Below, in pieces: positions 1 through 12,992 of a DNA stretch of 64,000 nt. Positions within the stretch are counted from its first letter, which is position 1. Each line of letters begins with the position of its first letter. Both the position numbers and the translations under genes were made by a program. The stretch spans positions 1 to 64,000 of the forward strand of contig NZ_AYYK01000004.1 in NCBI RefSeq assembly GCF_001436095.1, written 5' to 3'. The notes beneath the pieces are model-generated. The model was not told the origin of the DNA. It did not search any database and saw only the letters and a list, made by a program, of their open reading frames with translations. The DNA is from Lapidilactobacillus dextrinicus DSM 20335. Lineage in GTDB: Bacteria > Bacillota > Bacilli > Lactobacillales > Lactobacillaceae.

Positions 1-2638
<2,638 letters not shown>

Positions 2639-2740
2639 TTGAGGGCAAAATTAGAAAATAATGCACTAAATAGACAAGCTTTTCAGCCCACTTTTTTAAA
2701 TAATCATTTTGGGTAAAGCGTAACTACTATCATAATTAAA

Positions 2741-2776
2741 AGACAAATCTCAAAATTTATGGGATTTGTCTTTTTC
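2741..2776 (+). terminator. rho-independent terminator
   Basis: Nine-bp stem AGACAAATC/GATTTGTCT with a 13-nt loop followed by a T-run. It closes the membrane protein transcript. The rest of 2639-2939 holds nothing I can identify. Confidence 0.75.
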
Positions 2777-2939
2777 CAACTTAAAAAGATTCAATTTTCA
2801 ATCAAAAGGATTTAAAGCGGTTTAGGCTAATTAGTCATAGCAACTTTAATAGGGCTGCGGTAAAATAATTCAATAGACTAAGTGGTTAATGACCGTTAAA
2901 TAGTGACGCAATCTGATGAGATAATCTGGGAGTAAACAA

Positions 2940-3566
2940 ATGGCACATCAATATTTTGAAGATAATGAAGCACTTGAACATGAATTACAGGACGTACAAT
3001 TAAATTTAGCAACGGCGAATTTAACCTTAACAACAGATAGTGGTGTTTTTTCACGGCAACGCGTTGATTATGGCACTTTGGTTTTGTTGAAGGCAGTTTT
3101 ACCAATTATTAAAGCACATGCGAGTCAAGCAATCTCGATTCTAGATGTGGGTTGTGGTTATGGGCCGATTGGCTTATCATTAGCAAAATTATTTCCTGAT
3201 GCAACAGTGACCATGGTTGATGTTAATGAGCGAGCTTTAGACTTAGCTCGGGACAATGCGGTTAAGAATCAAGTCGCTGATCAAGTCACAATTCTTAAAA
3301 GTGATGCTTATTCAGCTTTAGCCGAGACGCAAAAATTCGATTTTATTATCACGAACCCACCAATTCGCGCCGGGAAAAAAGTGGTCGACGATATTTTATT
3401 AACGAGTCAAAAGTTCTTAACAGAAGAAGGTAGTTTCTTCGCCGTTTTACAAAAAAAGCAGGGCGCACCTTCGGCTAAAAAGAATTTAGCAACGGTGTAC
3501 CCTAATGTTGAAGTAATTAAACGCGATAAAGGTTACTATATTTTACAAGCAAAATCCGTTTTTTAA
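2940..3566 (+). CDS. class I SAM methyltransferase, RsmC/YbxB-like
   Basis: 208 residues, ATG start preceded by GGGAG at 8 nt. The SAM-binding motif DVGCGYGPIG lies near residues 69-78 and the catalytic NPP motif (TNPPIRAGK) near 139-147. The NPP motif is typical of N-methyltransferases acting on the exocyclic amine of guanine or adenine. Length and motifs match the single-domain RsmC-like family (B. subtilis YbxB), expected to modify 16S rRNA; the exact target nucleotide is inferred. The stop codon overlaps that of the convergent regulator gene by 4 bp, so no terminator separates the two. Confidence 0.85.
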   Translation: MAHQYFEDNEALEHELQDVQLNLATANLTLTTDSGVFSRQRVDYGTLVLLKAVLPIIKAHASQAISILDVGCGYGPIGLSLAKLFPDATVTMVDVNERALDLARDNAVKNQVADQVTILKSDAYSALAETQKFDFIITNPPIRAGKKVVDDILLTSQKFLTEEGSFFAVLQKKQGAPSAKKNLATVYPNVEVIKRDKGYYILQAKSVF

Positions 3567-4441
3567 TCGTTAAATGATGTAATTAGCAGGTAACACAAGA
3601 CTAGATCATCCATGTTTTTCAAATTAAAACTGGTTAAATCACGAAACCGTTCCAAACGATACTGTAAAGTATTTCGATGAATAAATAATTGTTTGGCTGC
3701 AGAGCTGAGATTACCAGCATTATGATATAAGGCAATAATGACATCTTGAATATCGGCCTCTTGGCGAATGATAGTTGTTAGCTGCTGGGCTAGTGATGAA
3801 CGTCGTAATTGGGGCCGGGCATAATAATCCAAGGCTAGTGAAGAAAGGGTACTAACTGGCACAGTTGATTTAGCAAAAACAGCCTGTTCCTCATTAAAAA
3901 TTAAAGGCAACTGTTGATCAATTGGCCAAAAATTACCTAAAAACAGTTGAACTTTAACAAAAAAGTCGCTTTCAACAGTTTGGAGAATACTTTCTAATTC
4001 GTCATTAGAGAGCACTTGCTGGTCTTTGGTTTGTACAATGATTAAAGTCCTTGAATTTAAATAAAAACTGGCGATGATACAATTAAAGAGGCTTTTCAGC
4101 GCTGTTGTTAGTTCAGTCGTGTTGGTTGTATCGTGGAAAGTTAAATGAATTTGAATCAATCGCACTTGTTTAATTTGTTCAGCACTGTTGGGAACATCAT
4201 TAGTCTGATGAGTCAAAAAACGATACCACGGATTAGTTGAACGTTGATCGTCAAAGTTTTGATCACTTAATGTTTGCAAAATTGTGAGTTGTTCAGCTGT
4301 TAAATCATTTTTTCTAAAAGCTAACCAAGCACCAGCAAAAGAGAGAACTTTTTCTTCAGCTGTGTCTGTACTAGGACCATTTAACGATTTGGCATTCGGA
4401 AATGCATTGCGAATGCGTGTTAGTAATTCATTGTTTTTCAT
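3563..4441 (-). CDS. PucR/CdaR-type helix-turn-helix regulator
   Basis: 292 residues. The C-terminal ~60 residues (GNLSSAAKQLFIHRNTLQYRLERF) form the PucR-type helix-turn-helix, with the usual HRNTLQYRL recognition helix. The N-terminal ~220 residues have no motif I can name and may be a degenerate GGDEF-like sensory part, as in CdaR/PucR proteins. It is transcribed alone, divergent from tadA and convergent with the methyltransferase. Ligand and targets cannot be read from the sequence. Confidence 0.75.
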   Translation of the reverse strand: MKNNELLTRIRNAFPNAKSLNGPSTDTAEEKVLSFAGAWLAFRKNDLTAEQLTILQTLSDQNFDDQRSTNPWYRFLTHQTNDVPNSAEQIKQVRLIQIHLTFHDTTNTTELTTALKSLFNCIIASFYLNSRTLIIVQTKDQQVLSNDELESILQTVESDFFVKVQLFLGNFWPIDQQLPLIFNEEQAVFAKSTVPVSTLSSLALDYYARPQLRRSSLAQQLTTIIRQEADIQDVIIALYHNAGNLSSAAKQLFIHRNTLQYRLERFRDLTSFNLKNMDDLVLCYLLITSFND

Positions 4442-4498
4442 AGTTTCACCATCTTTAAATCAAGTTTAACATTTTTAAGAAGAAAGGTCAGTCAAAAT

Positions 4499-5005
4499 TT
4501 GGAAGCACTTGCACCCTTAACATCAGCGCAAAAAAAAGAATACATGCAACAAGCCTTGCAACAAGCTCAACTGGCCGAGAACATTGGTGAAGTTCCCATC
4601 GGCGCTGTAATTGAACTAGATGGGCGAATTATTGCGACAGCTCATAACTTACGAGAAACGAGTCAAGACGCAACTGATCATGCTGAGTTAATGGCGATTA
4701 AAAAAGCTTGTCAAGTAGTAGGTAGTTGGCGTTTAGAACGTGCACGTTTATTTGTGACGTTGGAACCGTGTCCAATGTGTGCTGGGGCAATTATTAATAG
4801 CCGTATGGCCGAAGTTTATTATGGCGCTATGGATCCTAAAGCAGGTGCAGCAGGGAGTTTAGTTAATCTTTTAGCGGATACTCGTTTTAATCACCAACCG
4901 CGGGTTTACGCTCATCTCAATGAAGGTGAATCCAAACAAATGCTGCGCGACTTCTTTAGAAAAATTCGGGCGCAACAAAAGGCCCGGAAAAAAGCACAGA
5001 AATAG
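4499..5005 (+). CDS. tadA: tRNA-specific adenosine deaminase TadA
   Basis: Deaminates A34 to inosine in tRNA-Arg(ACG). 168 residues from TTG 4499, with AAAGG about 10 nt upstream; ATG 4544 is an alternative that would remove 15 residues. The zinc-dependent deaminase signature is complete: HAE (catalytic Glu) near residue 61 and PCPMC near residue 93. A basic, lysine-rich tail ends the protein. It sits immediately upstream of the SRP RNA, the usual order in Bacilli, where dnaX normally follows. Here the pyrimidine operon lies between ffs and dnaX. Confidence 0.95.
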   Translation: MEALAPLTSAQKKEYMQQALQQAQLAENIGEVPIGAVIELDGRIIATAHNLRETSQDATDHAELMAIKKACQVVGSWRLERARLFVTLEPCPMCAGAIINSRMAEVYYGAMDPKAGAAGSLVNLLADTRFNHQPRVYAHLNEGESKQMLRDFFRKIRAQQKARKKAQK

Positions 5006-5006
5006 C

Positions 5007-5040
5007 TGGCTTTTTTTTAAAAAGTTTTGTACAATAATAG
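5007..5040 (+). promoter_or_regulatory. probable promoter of the SRP RNA
   Basis: A -10 hexamer TACAAT at 5030-5035 lies about 7 nt before the likely 5' end of the RNA. The -35 at 17-bp spacing, TGGCTT, is weak. Confidence 0.5.
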
Positions 5041-5042
5041 AT

Positions 5043-5132
5043 GCCGAAAGGCTAGGGCAATGATCCGCTCTCGAATTGTGTCAGATCCGGAAGGAAGCAG
5101 CACTAAGGTTGTTGGATCATGTGCCTTATTTT
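5043..5132 (+). ncRNA. ffs: small bacterial SRP RNA (scRNA, 4.5S type)
   Basis: The diagnostic domain IV sequence GTGTCAGATCCGGAAGGAAG (5077-5096), followed by CAGCACTAAG, is present, with the GGAAG apical loop and the conserved symmetric and asymmetric internal loops that bind Ffh. Outer arms pair as AAGGC/GCCTT and ATGATCC/GGATCAT, and a T-run follows at 5129. This is the short form lacking the Alu domain, about 90 nt, as in lactobacilli. Ends are estimated from pairing and may be off by a few bases. Confidence 0.93.
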
Positions 5133-5173
5133 TTTTGCTCAAATTTGGCAATTAAGACTGCTATTTGGTTGTT

Positions 5174-5315
5174 CTTCGCGCTTCTGAAAAGTCGCTCATG
5201 GAACGTGGTGGACGCTACTTGAAGCCAATCAGAGATTGTCTTCAAGAAAGGTCTTACTGTAAGCAATAAATTGCTAACAGTAATTTCACCACTGATGGCA
5301 ATTTTACTCCAGCGC
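5174..5315 (+). repeat. structured repeat element, copy R1
   Basis: Folds as an outer stem GCGCT (5178-5182)/AGCGC (5311-5315) with a TC/TCC internal loop. A junction containing TGGAAC (5199-5204) leads to P1 GTGGTG (5205-5210)/CACCAC (5287-5292), which encloses two hairpins. P2 is CTTGAAG/CTTCAAG with an upper CAATC/GATTG helix; P3 is TTACTG/CAGTAA with an upper GCAAT/ATTGC helix. Copies R2 and R3 share this architecture with different but still complementary bases. No open reading frame. It begins ~40 nt after the SRP RNA. Family unknown to me. Confidence 0.7.
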
Positions 5316-5394
5316 TAAATTGACGAGTGGTTGGATGACTTTCAATTTTAGAAGTGTAAAACTGCAGCTAAATCAGACCACAACTCTTTTGTCA

Positions 5395-5542
5395 GTGCCG
5401 GAGGAAAATCGCGGTCAGCCGCGGAATTGTTGTTAGTGACTTGTCACTTACAATAAAGCTTGTGTTTGAGACGATTTGATTTTTAATCGGCTCAAACCAA
5501 CGCTCGCAGCGTTCCACTAGCGCATTTCCCGGAGGCACGAAG
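5395..5542 (-). repeat. structured repeat element, copy R2 (inverted)
   Basis: Minus-strand copy, clearly similar in sequence to R3 at 54997. Plus-strand coordinates of the helices: outer GTGCC (5395-5399)/GGCAC (5534-5538) with GGA/GGA internal loop; P1 GCCGCG (5418-5423)/CGCAGC (5505-5510); P2 TTTGAG (5465-5470)/CTCAAA (5491-5496) with upper CGATT/AATCG; P3 TTGTTG (5427-5432)/CAATAA (5451-5456), one mismatch, with upper GTGAC/GTCAC. The junction motif reads TGGAAC on the minus strand. It faces copy R1 across ~80 nt in which I see nothing else. Confidence 0.7.
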
Positions 5543-5611
5543 AGGCACAAGCTCATATTCTGGGTGAACTGATACTTATACTAATCATCTAAGCAAAATT
5601 TACATTTACCC

Positions 5612-5640
5612 TTGACATGATAACAGGATTCATCTAGACT
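5612..5640 (+). promoter_or_regulatory. promoter of the pyr operon
   Basis: TTGACA (5612-5617), a 17-bp spacer and TAGACT (5635-5640). It lies directly upstream of the PyrR leader and fits a sigma-A promoter for pyrR. Confidence 0.75.
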
Positions 5641-5751
5641 TAATGACAAGTTAAGAGATACCTTTAACTTAGTCCCGTGAGGCTAATAAGGATGGATGAA
5701 GATTTTTAGGCCGTTCTGTAGCTTTTCATAGGAAAAGACAGAGCTTTTTTT
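5641..5751 (+). promoter_or_regulatory. PyrR-responsive attenuator upstream of pyrR
   Basis: A PyrR-binding hairpin at 5669-5687 has stem TTAG/CTAA and loop TCCCGTGAGG, matching the family consensus UCCNGNGAGG. It is followed by an intrinsic terminator (5714-5751) with stems TCTGT/ACAGA and CTTTTC/GAAAAG and a seven-T run. In the established mechanism, UMP-bound PyrR holds the binding hairpin, prevents the antiterminator and lets transcription stop. Confidence 0.85.
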
Positions 5752-5769
5752 ATGCCTTAAATTAATTAG

Positions 5770-6327
<558 letters not shown>

Positions 6328-6352
6328 AATAATTTAATTGAGAGAACTAATT

Positions 6353-6455
6353 AATTGTTTCCAGAGAGGAACAGATTAGGTCGTTGTTCGTGTATGCCTA
6401 CGCCTAGCCTCTTTGGATGCAAATTAATTGCAAACAAAGTGGTTAGGCGTTTTTT
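6353..6455 (+). promoter_or_regulatory. second PyrR-responsive attenuator, pyrR-pyrB interval
   Basis: A PyrR hairpin at 6355-6372 has stem TGTT/AACA and loop TCCAGAGAGG, the same consensus as in the first leader. A long terminator follows (6400-6455): outer stem ACGCCTA/TAGGCGT, inner CTTTG/CAAAG and TGCAA/TTGCA segments, then six T. This allows independent attenuation of pyrB and the distal genes. A reading frame runs through the leader into pyrB, but those codons are leader RNA. Confidence 0.85.
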
Positions 6456-6477
6456 ACGTCTAGGAGGGATTGAACAA

Positions 6478-7419
6478 ATGCTTAAAAATAATCGTCATGA
6501 TTTAGTCAGTGCCCAACAATTAGACACAGAGGCTGTGTTACATCAGATTAAGTTGGCCACGGCTTTTCAAAATGGTCTGCAAATTAAGTTACGTCGACCT
6601 GTTTATGCCATGAATTTATTTTTTGAGAATAGTACCCGAACGCATACGAGTTTTGAAATGGCTGAACAACGTTTAGGAATTGGCGTGATTGGGTTTCAAG
6701 CTAGCGACAGTTCCATGACTAAAGGAGAGAGCTTACTTGATACCCTTAAAACGATTCAAGCAATTGGCGTTGATTTGGCCGTCATCCGTCACTCGAAAAA
6801 TGCTTATTACGAACCAATTTTGGCCGAGCAGCTGACCTTGAGTTTAATTAACGCAGGGGATGGTTCCGGCGAACATCCATCGCAATCTTTATTAGATATG
6901 ATGACTATCAATCAAGCATTTGGCCATTTTTCCGGCTTAAAAGTTGGCATTATTGGTGATATTGCACATTCTCGGGTGGCACGCTCTAATGCCGAATTGT
7001 TAACGAAGTTAGGTGCACGAGTTGCTTTTGCCGGTCCTGATTCTTGGTTCCCAGTTGAATTCAGTCAATTTGGACCTCATGTAACTGTTGATGAAATTGT
7101 TGATCAAGCAGATGTCGTGATGTTGTTACGGGTTCAACACGAACGGTTAAGTACTGAAATGGAAGAAGGTTTTAATGCCAGTGAATATCATGAGCGCTTC
7201 GGATTGACGGCAGAACGGGTTGAGCGACTGCAACCACAGACGATTATTATGCATCCAGGTCCAGTTAATCGCGGTGTTGAAATTGACAGCGACTTAGTGG
7301 AAAGTCCTCACTCTAGAATTTTCCAACAAATGAGTAATGGTATGTATATGCGTATGGCAATTATTGCTGATATCTTGAGTGCTAAAAATCTAATTGAACC
7401 GATTGAGTTAGGAGTGTAA
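6478..7419 (+). CDS. pyrB: aspartate carbamoyltransferase catalytic subunit
   Basis: Transfers carbamoyl phosphate to aspartate, the committed pyrimidine step. 313 residues from ATG 6478, preceded by AGGAGGG; the family is usually ~310. The open frame extends upstream to 6355, but that part overlaps the attenuator and is rejected. The carbamoyl-phosphate site FFENSTRT lies near 48-55 and HPGPVNRGVEI near the C-terminus is conserved. No pyrI regulatory gene is present, as in other Gram-positives. Confidence 0.95.
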   Translation: MLKNNRHDLVSAQQLDTEAVLHQIKLATAFQNGLQIKLRRPVYAMNLFFENSTRTHTSFEMAEQRLGIGVIGFQASDSSMTKGESLLDTLKTIQAIGVDLAVIRHSKNAYYEPILAEQLTLSLINAGDGSGEHPSQSLLDMMTINQAFGHFSGLKVGIIGDIAHSRVARSNAELLTKLGARVAFAGPDSWFPVEFSQFGPHVTVDEIVDQADVVMLLRVQHERLSTEMEEGFNASEYHERFGLTAERVERLQPQTIIMHPGPVNRGVEIDSDLVESPHSRIFQQMSNGMYMRMAIIADILSAKNLIEPIELGV

Positions 7420-7422
7420 CTG

Positions 7423-8715
7423 ATGAAAACTTTATTAATTAATGGCAGGGTCATTTTGCCAACAGGTCAAGAGGCCACTGATATTTTAATCGAAGATGGT
7501 CGAATTAAAGCAATCGGATCAGAGCTTGATCAAGAACTGGCAACGACCGATCAAATTATCGACGTTGCCGGTAATATTGTTGCTCCGGGTTTAATTGATG
7601 TTCATGTTCATTTTCGCCAACCAGGATTTACTGCTAAAGAAACGATTAAAACCGGTAGCTTAGCCGCAGCCCATGGCGGTTTTACAACAGTGGCGGCGAT
7701 GCCTAACTTAATCCCGGTTCCTGATAATGCTAACCAATTTCAAAAAATGTTGACCTTGAATCGTGAGGATGGCGTCGTCCATATTAAACAATATGCCACG
7801 ATTACGGTGAACCGTGAAGATGGCCCTCTGGTTGATTTTCAAGCGCTTAAAGAAGTAGGGGCTTTTGGTTTTAGTAATGACGGTTCAGGTATTCAAACGG
7901 CAACGGAAATGGTCGCAGCCATGCAGGCAGCACACGAAGTTGATTTGCCGATTTGCGCACATGTTGAAGATGCCGGTCTTAAAGGTGACGGGGTCATGAA
8001 TGCTGGAGCAACTGCAGATAAATTAGGGTTGCCAGGTATCCCAGAAATTAGTGAAACGGCGCAGTTGGCACGTGACTTGGTTTTGGCAGGGGCGACGGGT
8101 GTTCATTATCATGTCTGCCATGTTTCCACAGCAACAAGTGTCGATCTAATTCGACAGGCCAAAGCTGCCGGTGTTCATGTGACGGCAGAAGCAAGTCCGC
8201 ATCATCTGTTCTTAGATGAAACCATGATTACCACCGATAATCCCATGTTAAAAATGAATCCACCTTTACGCCGACCAGAAGATCGCCAAGCATTGTTAGC
8301 AGGGTTATTGGATGGCACGATTGACATGATTGCCACTGATCATGCGCCCCACACAATTGCAGAAAAAACTGGCTCAATGTTAACAGCTGCCTTTGGAATC
8401 ACAGGCTTAGAAACGGCCTTTGCTGAATGTTATACCCACTTAGTAAAGTCGGGAATTTGTACGTTAAACCAACTCATTAACTGGCTTAGTGTGAAACCAG
8501 CACAAGTTTTTAACCTGCAGAATGCCGGTCGCATTGCCGTAGGATTGCCAGCTGATTTAGTTGTCTTAAACGTTACACAACCATATGAAATTAAAGCTGC
8601 AGAAATGCAATCTAAAGGACAGAATTCCCCATTTATTGGCGATCAAGTATTGGGAAGAACGATCAAGACATTCGTTGATGGCAAAATTGTTTATGAACAG
8701 GAGCAGAGAGCATGA
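7423..8715 (+). CDS. pyrC: dihydroorotase
   Basis: Cyclises N-carbamoyl-aspartate to dihydroorotate. 430 residues, class I dihydroorotase of the amidohydrolase superfamily. Metal ligands H61 and H63 sit in [10 protein letters not shown], and the catalytic Asp lies in IATDHAPH near residue 305. It starts 4 nt after the pyrB stop, with GGAGTG as ribosome binding site, and overlaps carA by 4 bp (ATGA), indicating translational coupling. Confidence 0.95.
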   Translation: MKTLLINGRVILPTGQEATDILIEDGRIKAIGSELDQELATTDQIIDVAGNIVAPGLIDVHVHFRQPGFTAKETIKTGSLAAAHGGFTTVAAMPNLIPVPDNANQFQKMLTLNREDGVVHIKQYATITVNREDGPLVDFQALKEVGAFGFSNDGSGIQTATEMVAAMQAAHEVDLPICAHVEDAGLKGDGVMNAGATADKLGLPGIPEISETAQLARDLVLAGATGVHYHVCHVSTATSVDLIRQAKAAGVHVTAEASPHHLFLDETMITTDNPMLKMNPPLRRPEDRQALLAGLLDGTIDMIATDHAPHTIAEKTGSMLTAAFGITGLETAFAECYTHLVKSGICTLNQLINWLSVKPAQVFNLQNAGRIAVGLPADLVVLNVTQPYEIKAAEMQSKGQNSPFIGDQVLGRTIKTFVDGKIVYEQEQRA

Positions 8716-9809
8716 AACGATATTTAGTGTTAGAAGATGGTCAACAATATGTAGGCGAGGCTTTTGGTGCTGATGTTGTGGCGACTGGTGAGTTGGTTTT
8801 TAGTACGGGAATGTCAGGTTATCAAGAATCGATTACTGATCAATCTTATAACGGCGAGATTTTAATGTTCACGTACCCATTGATTGGTAATTATGGCATG
8901 AATCGTGATGACAGCGAATCAATTACGCCCACTTGTCGGGGGATCGTGGTTCATGAATTAGCGCGTCGGTCCAGTAATTGGCGCGCCGATTTATCGCTGG
9001 ATGATTACTTAAAGCAACATCAAATTCCTGGGATTAGTGGTATTGATACACGAGCAGTTACGCGTCACATTCGTGAAAAAGGGGCATTGAAAGCCACATT
9101 AGTCAATGAAGTAACTGAAGAAACAGTTGCCCAACTACAAGCCACGATTTTGCCAACAAATCAGGTAGCAACGAGTACCACGCAAACGCCATATCCAAGC
9201 CCAGCAATGGGACGTAAGATTGTGGTGGTTGATTTTGGCCTGAAGCATTCTATTTTACGCGAACTAAATCAACGGCAATGTAATGTGACGGTTTTGCCGG
9301 CAACAGCAACAGCGGCGGACGTGCTCGCACTTTATCCTGATGGCGTTTTACTCTCTAATGGACCTGGTGATCCTAAAGCTGTTCCCAGCGCTTTAGCCAT
9401 GATTCGTGAGGTAGAGCGAAGTGTGCCTGTTTTTGGTATTTGTTTAGGGCATCAGTTATTTGCTTTAGCTAATGGTGCCGATACTTTCAAAATGAAGTTT
9501 GGTCATCGCGGGTTTAATCATCCTGTTCGTGAAATTGCTACTGGTCGGATTGATTTTACTTCACAAAATCACGGCTACGCAGTTGAACGTCAATCTTTAG
9601 CGGCAACTGAATTAATGGTGACCCATGAAGAAATTAATGATCAAACAGTTGAAGGGTTACGACATCGCCAGTATCCGGCTTTCTCAGTCCAATATCATCC
9701 AGATGCTGCACCTGGTCCACATGATGCTGCACATTTATTCGATGAATTCATGGATTTAATTGATACCCATAAACTAACGGCTCAAGAAAGGAATCGTCAT
9801 CATGCCTAA
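8712..9809 (+). CDS. carA: carbamoyl-phosphate synthase small subunit
   Basis: Glutamine amidotransferase subunit supplying ammonia to CarB. 365 residues: N-terminal CPSase small-subunit domain (about 1-150), then a class I GATase domain with nucleophile Cys in GICLGHQ near 240 and the His of [12 protein letters not shown] near the C-terminus. Placement inside the pyr operon and behind PyrR leaders marks it as the pyrimidine-controlled enzyme; no arginine genes are nearby. Overlaps carB by 8 bp. Confidence 0.94.
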   Translation: MKRYLVLEDGQQYVGEAFGADVVATGELVFSTGMSGYQESITDQSYNGEILMFTYPLIGNYGMNRDDSESITPTCRGIVVHELARRSSNWRADLSLDDYLKQHQIPGISGIDTRAVTRHIREKGALKATLVNEVTEETVAQLQATILPTNQVATSTTQTPYPSPAMGRKIVVVDFGLKHSILRELNQRQCNVTVLPATATAADVLALYPDGVLLSNGPGDPKAVPSALAMIREVERSVPVFGICLGHQLFALANGADTFKMKFGHRGFNHPVREIATGRIDFTSQNHGYAVERQSLAATELMVTHEEINDQTVEGLRHRQYPAFSVQYHPDAAPGPHDAAHLFDEFMDLIDTHKLTAQERNRHHA

Positions 9810-12800
9810 ACGAACAGATATTAAAAAAATTATGGTGATTGGCTCGGGGCCAATTATTATTGGTCAGGCCGCTGAGTTTGATTACTCTGGTACTCAAGCT
9901 TGCTTGGCCTTAAAAGAATTAGGTTATCAAGTTGTCTTGGTTAACTCAAATCCGGCCACAATTATGACGGATCAAGAAATTGCCGATAAAGTTTATATTG
10001 AACCGATTACGTTACAATTTGTTACGCAGATTTTACGTAAAGAATTACCTGATGCGATTTTACCGACATTAGGTGGTCAACAAGGTCTTAATATGGCAAT
10101 GGAATTAAATGAATCAGGAATTCTTGAAGAGTTACAAATTGAGTTACTAGGAACTAAGTTAACGGCCATTGATCAAGCAGAAGATCGAGAGCAGTTTAGA
10201 GCCTTGATGAATGAACTAGGGGAACCAGTTCCCGAATCCGCGATTGCACGAACAGTTGAAGAAGCTTTAGCATTTGCTAAACAAACCGGTTATCCAGTGA
10301 TTGTCCGGCCGGCTTTTACAATGGGTGGCACTGGCGGTGGCATTGCCAATAACGAAGCAGAATTAATGGCGATCGCTGAGAATGGCTTGAGTTTATCACC
10401 GGTCACACAAGTCTTAATTGAGCAAAGCATTGCCGGTTATAAAGAAATCGAGTTCGAAGTTATGCGTGATGCTGCTGATAATGCGATGGTGGTTTGTAAC
10501 ATGGAAAACTTCGATCCAGTGGGAATTCATACTGGTGATTCGATTGTTTATGCGCCGGTGCAAACTTTAACTGACCGAGAAGTGCAAATGTTGCGCGATA
10601 CTTCGTTAAAAATTATTCGAGCGTTGAAAATCGAAGGTGGTTGCAACGTTCAACTAGCACTAGATCCACATAGCTATCAATACTATATTATTGAAGTGAA
10701 TCCTCGTGTTAGTCGTTCAAGTGCGCTAGCTTCTAAAGCAACCGGTTATCCAATTGCCAAAATGGCGGCTAAAATTGCAGTAGGCTTAACTTTAGATGAA
10801 ATTAAAAATCCAGTTACAGAAACAACTTATGCCGAATTTGAACCAGCCTTGGATTATGTGGTTTGCAAAATTCCACGGTGGCCATTCGATAAGTTCAGTC
10901 ACGCTGATCGCAAGCTAGGCACACAGATGAAGGCAACTGGTGAAGTAATGGCCATTGGTCGTAATATCGAAGAAGCCACCTTAAAAGCCGTTCGTTCACT
11001 AGAGATTGGACTAATTGGCTTAGATAAACCTGACTTACACGATTTAACTGAAGAACAATTAAGTAATGGTTTAATCCAAGCACAAGATGATCGTTTGTTT
11101 TATATTGCGGAAGCAATTCGCCGAGGTTATAGCATTGAAGGACTAAGTGAGTTAACCAAAATTGATCTCTTCTTCCTCGACAAATTGTTACACCTAATTG
11201 AACTAGAACAATCTTTAAAGAATAATCCTCAAAATTTAGCAACATTATTAGCAGCCAAGCAAAATGGTTTTGCTGATGCAACAATTGCTGAACTTTGGCA
11301 TATGTCGGCCGATCAAGTGCGCCAATTACGGCAAGAGCAGCAAATTTTGCCAGTTTATAAAATGGTTGATACTTGTGCTGCAGAGTTTGCTTCTACAACA
11401 CCGTATTTTTATGGCACTTATGAACAAGAAAACGAAAGTCGGGTTTCAACTAAACCATCAATCCTAGTAATTGGTTCTGGTCCGATTCGAATTGGGCAAG
11501 GGGTTGAGTTTGATTACGCAACGGTTCATTCAGTTAAGGCCATTCAAAAGGCCGGTTATGAAGCGATTATTATGAATAGTAATCCTGAAACAGTTTCAAC
11601 TGACTTTTCTATTTCGGACAAATTATATTTTGAGCCTTTGACTTTAGAAGATGTCTTAAATGTCATTGACCTTGAAAAGCCTGAAGGTGTGATTGTTCAA
11701 TTTGGGGGACAAACAGCTATTAATTTAGCGGAACCGTTAGCAGCCCGAGGCATTAAAATCTTAGGCACAAGCGTTAATGATATTAATCGTGCGGAAGATC
11801 GTGATGAATTCGATCAGGTTATTAAAAAGGCACAAATTCCGCAACCAGATGGCGGAACTGCGACTGACGCTGCTGGAGCTTTAGCTATTGCCGAAAAAAT
11901 TGGTTATCCAGTTTTAGTGCGACCAAGTTATGTTTTAGGTGGTCGGGCAATGGAGATTGTTAAACAAGCCAAAGACTTAGATTATTACATGCATAATGCA
12001 GTGCAAGTGTCACATGATCATCCAGTCTTAGTTGATCAATATTTAGTTGGTAAAGAATGTGAAGTTGATGCAATTTGTGATGGTCAAAATGTCTTAATTC
12101 CTGGCATTATGGAACATATTGAACGTGCCGGTGTTCATTCTGGCGATTCGATGGCGGTTTATCCACCCCGGTCTTTATCAGCTGCTATTCAGGAACAGAT
12201 TGTGACCTACACTGAGCAATTAGCGAAAGATTTGAATTGTGTGGGGATGATGAATATTCAGTTTGTCATTCATGATGACCAAGTTTATGTGATTGAAGTC
12301 AATCCGCGAGCCAGCCGCACAGTGCCATTTTTAAGTAAAGTTACAGATATTCCGATGGCGCAAGTGGCAACTCGGGCCATTCTCGGGATTTCTTTGGCCG
12401 ATCAGGGTTACCAAAACGGACTTGTCCAACCGGGTGAGTTGGTTCATGTTAAGGCACCAGTTTTCTCCTTCTCTAAATTGGCTGATGTTGATAGTCTATT
12501 AGGACCAGAAATGAAATCAACTGGTGAAGTAATGGGTAGCGATCGACAAATGGCCAAAGCACTGTATAAAGCCTTTGAAGCTGCTAAGATGCATGTACCA
12601 GAACATGGCACGGTTTTAATGACCGTTAAAGATGGTGATAAGGCCGAAGCGTTAGACTTAGGTCGCCGTTTTCGTGAATTGGGCTACCGAATTTTAGCAA
12701 CGAGTGGCACCGCCCAATATTTTGCTAGTCATGATTTAGCTGTCAGTGAAGTTGGACGGATTGAACAAGCAGATGGTATTTTAGAGCAAATTGCCAATAA

Positions 12801-12978
12801 TCAAATTCAATTAGTGGTGAACACAATCTCTGATGAGCATCAAAGCCTGGCAGACGGTACAGTTATTCGTAATGCTGCCATTATGCACGGGTTGCCACTA
12901 CTGACAGCTTTAGATACGGTGGCTGCAATTTTACAGGTTCTTGAAGCACAATCTTTTGTCACACAAAATTTAACTTAA
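9802..12978 (+). CDS. carB: carbamoyl-phosphate synthase large subunit
   Basis: 1058 residues, the normal length. Two homologous halves each contain an ATP-grasp domain; the repeated openings [20 protein letters not shown] (near 12) and [19 protein letters not shown] (near 555) mark them. The C-terminal ~130 residues form the MGS-like allosteric domain, which binds UMP or ornithine in known enzymes. Long open frames on the opposite strand here are shadows of this gene. Confidence 0.95.
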   Translation: MPKRTDIKKIMVIGSGPIIIGQAAEFDYSGTQACLALKELGYQVVLVNSNPATIMTDQEIADKVYIEPITLQFVTQILRKELPDAILPTLGGQQGLNMAMELNESGILEELQIELLGTKLTAIDQAEDREQFRALMNELGEPVPESAIARTVEEALAFAKQTGYPVIVRPAFTMGGTGGGIANNEAELMAIAENGLSLSPVTQVLIEQSIAGYKEIEFEVMRDAADNAMVVCNMENFDPVGIHTGDSIVYAPVQTLTDREVQMLRDTSLKIIRALKIEGGCNVQLALDPHSYQYYIIEVNPRVSRSSALASKATGYPIAKMAAKIAVGLTLDEIKNPVTETTYAEFEPALDYVVCKIPRWPFDKFSHADRKLGTQMKATGEVMAIGRNIEEATLKAVRSLEIGLIGLDKPDLHDLTEEQLSNGLIQAQDDRLFYIAEAIRRGYSIEGLSELTKIDLFFLDKLLHLIELEQSLKNNPQNLATLLAAKQNGFADATIAELWHMSADQVRQLRQEQQILPVYKMVDTCAAEFASTTPYFYGTYEQENESRVSTKPSILVIGSGPIRIGQGVEFDYATVHSVKAIQKAGYEAIIMNSNPETVSTDFSISDKLYFEPLTLEDVLNVIDLEKPEGVIVQFGGQTAINLAEPLAARGIKILGTSVNDINRAEDRDEFDQVIKKAQIPQPDGGTATDAAGALAIAEKIGYPVLVRPSYVLGGRAMEIVKQAKDLDYYMHNAVQVSHDHPVLVDQYLVGKECEVDAICDGQNVLIPGIMEHIERAGVHSGDSMAVYPPRSLSAAIQEQIVTYTEQLAKDLNCVGMMNIQFVIHDDQVYVIEVNPRASRTVPFLSKVTDIPMAQVATRAILGISLADQGYQNGLVQPGELVHVKAPVFSFSKLADVDSLLGPEMKSTGEVMGSDRQMAKALYKAFEAAKMHVPEHGTVLMTVKDGDKAEALDLGRRFRELGYRILATSGTAQYFASHDLAVSEVGRIEQADGILEQIANNQIQLVVNTISDEHQSLADGTVIRNAAIMHGLPLLTALDTVAAILQVLEAQSFVTQNLT

Positions 12979-12992
12979 AAGAGGTAAAGGTA

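Noticed and set aside
6355-6477. Open frame extending pyrB upstream by 41 codons
   Set aside because: It runs through the PyrR-binding hairpin and terminator; the AGGAGGG ribosome binding site and family length support ATG 6478.
10895-11284. 129-codon minus-strand frame inside carB
   Set aside because: Lies wholly within a conserved gene, has low-complexity Leu/Gln composition and no start signals; a codon-bias shadow. The same holds for the other antisense frames in conserved genes.
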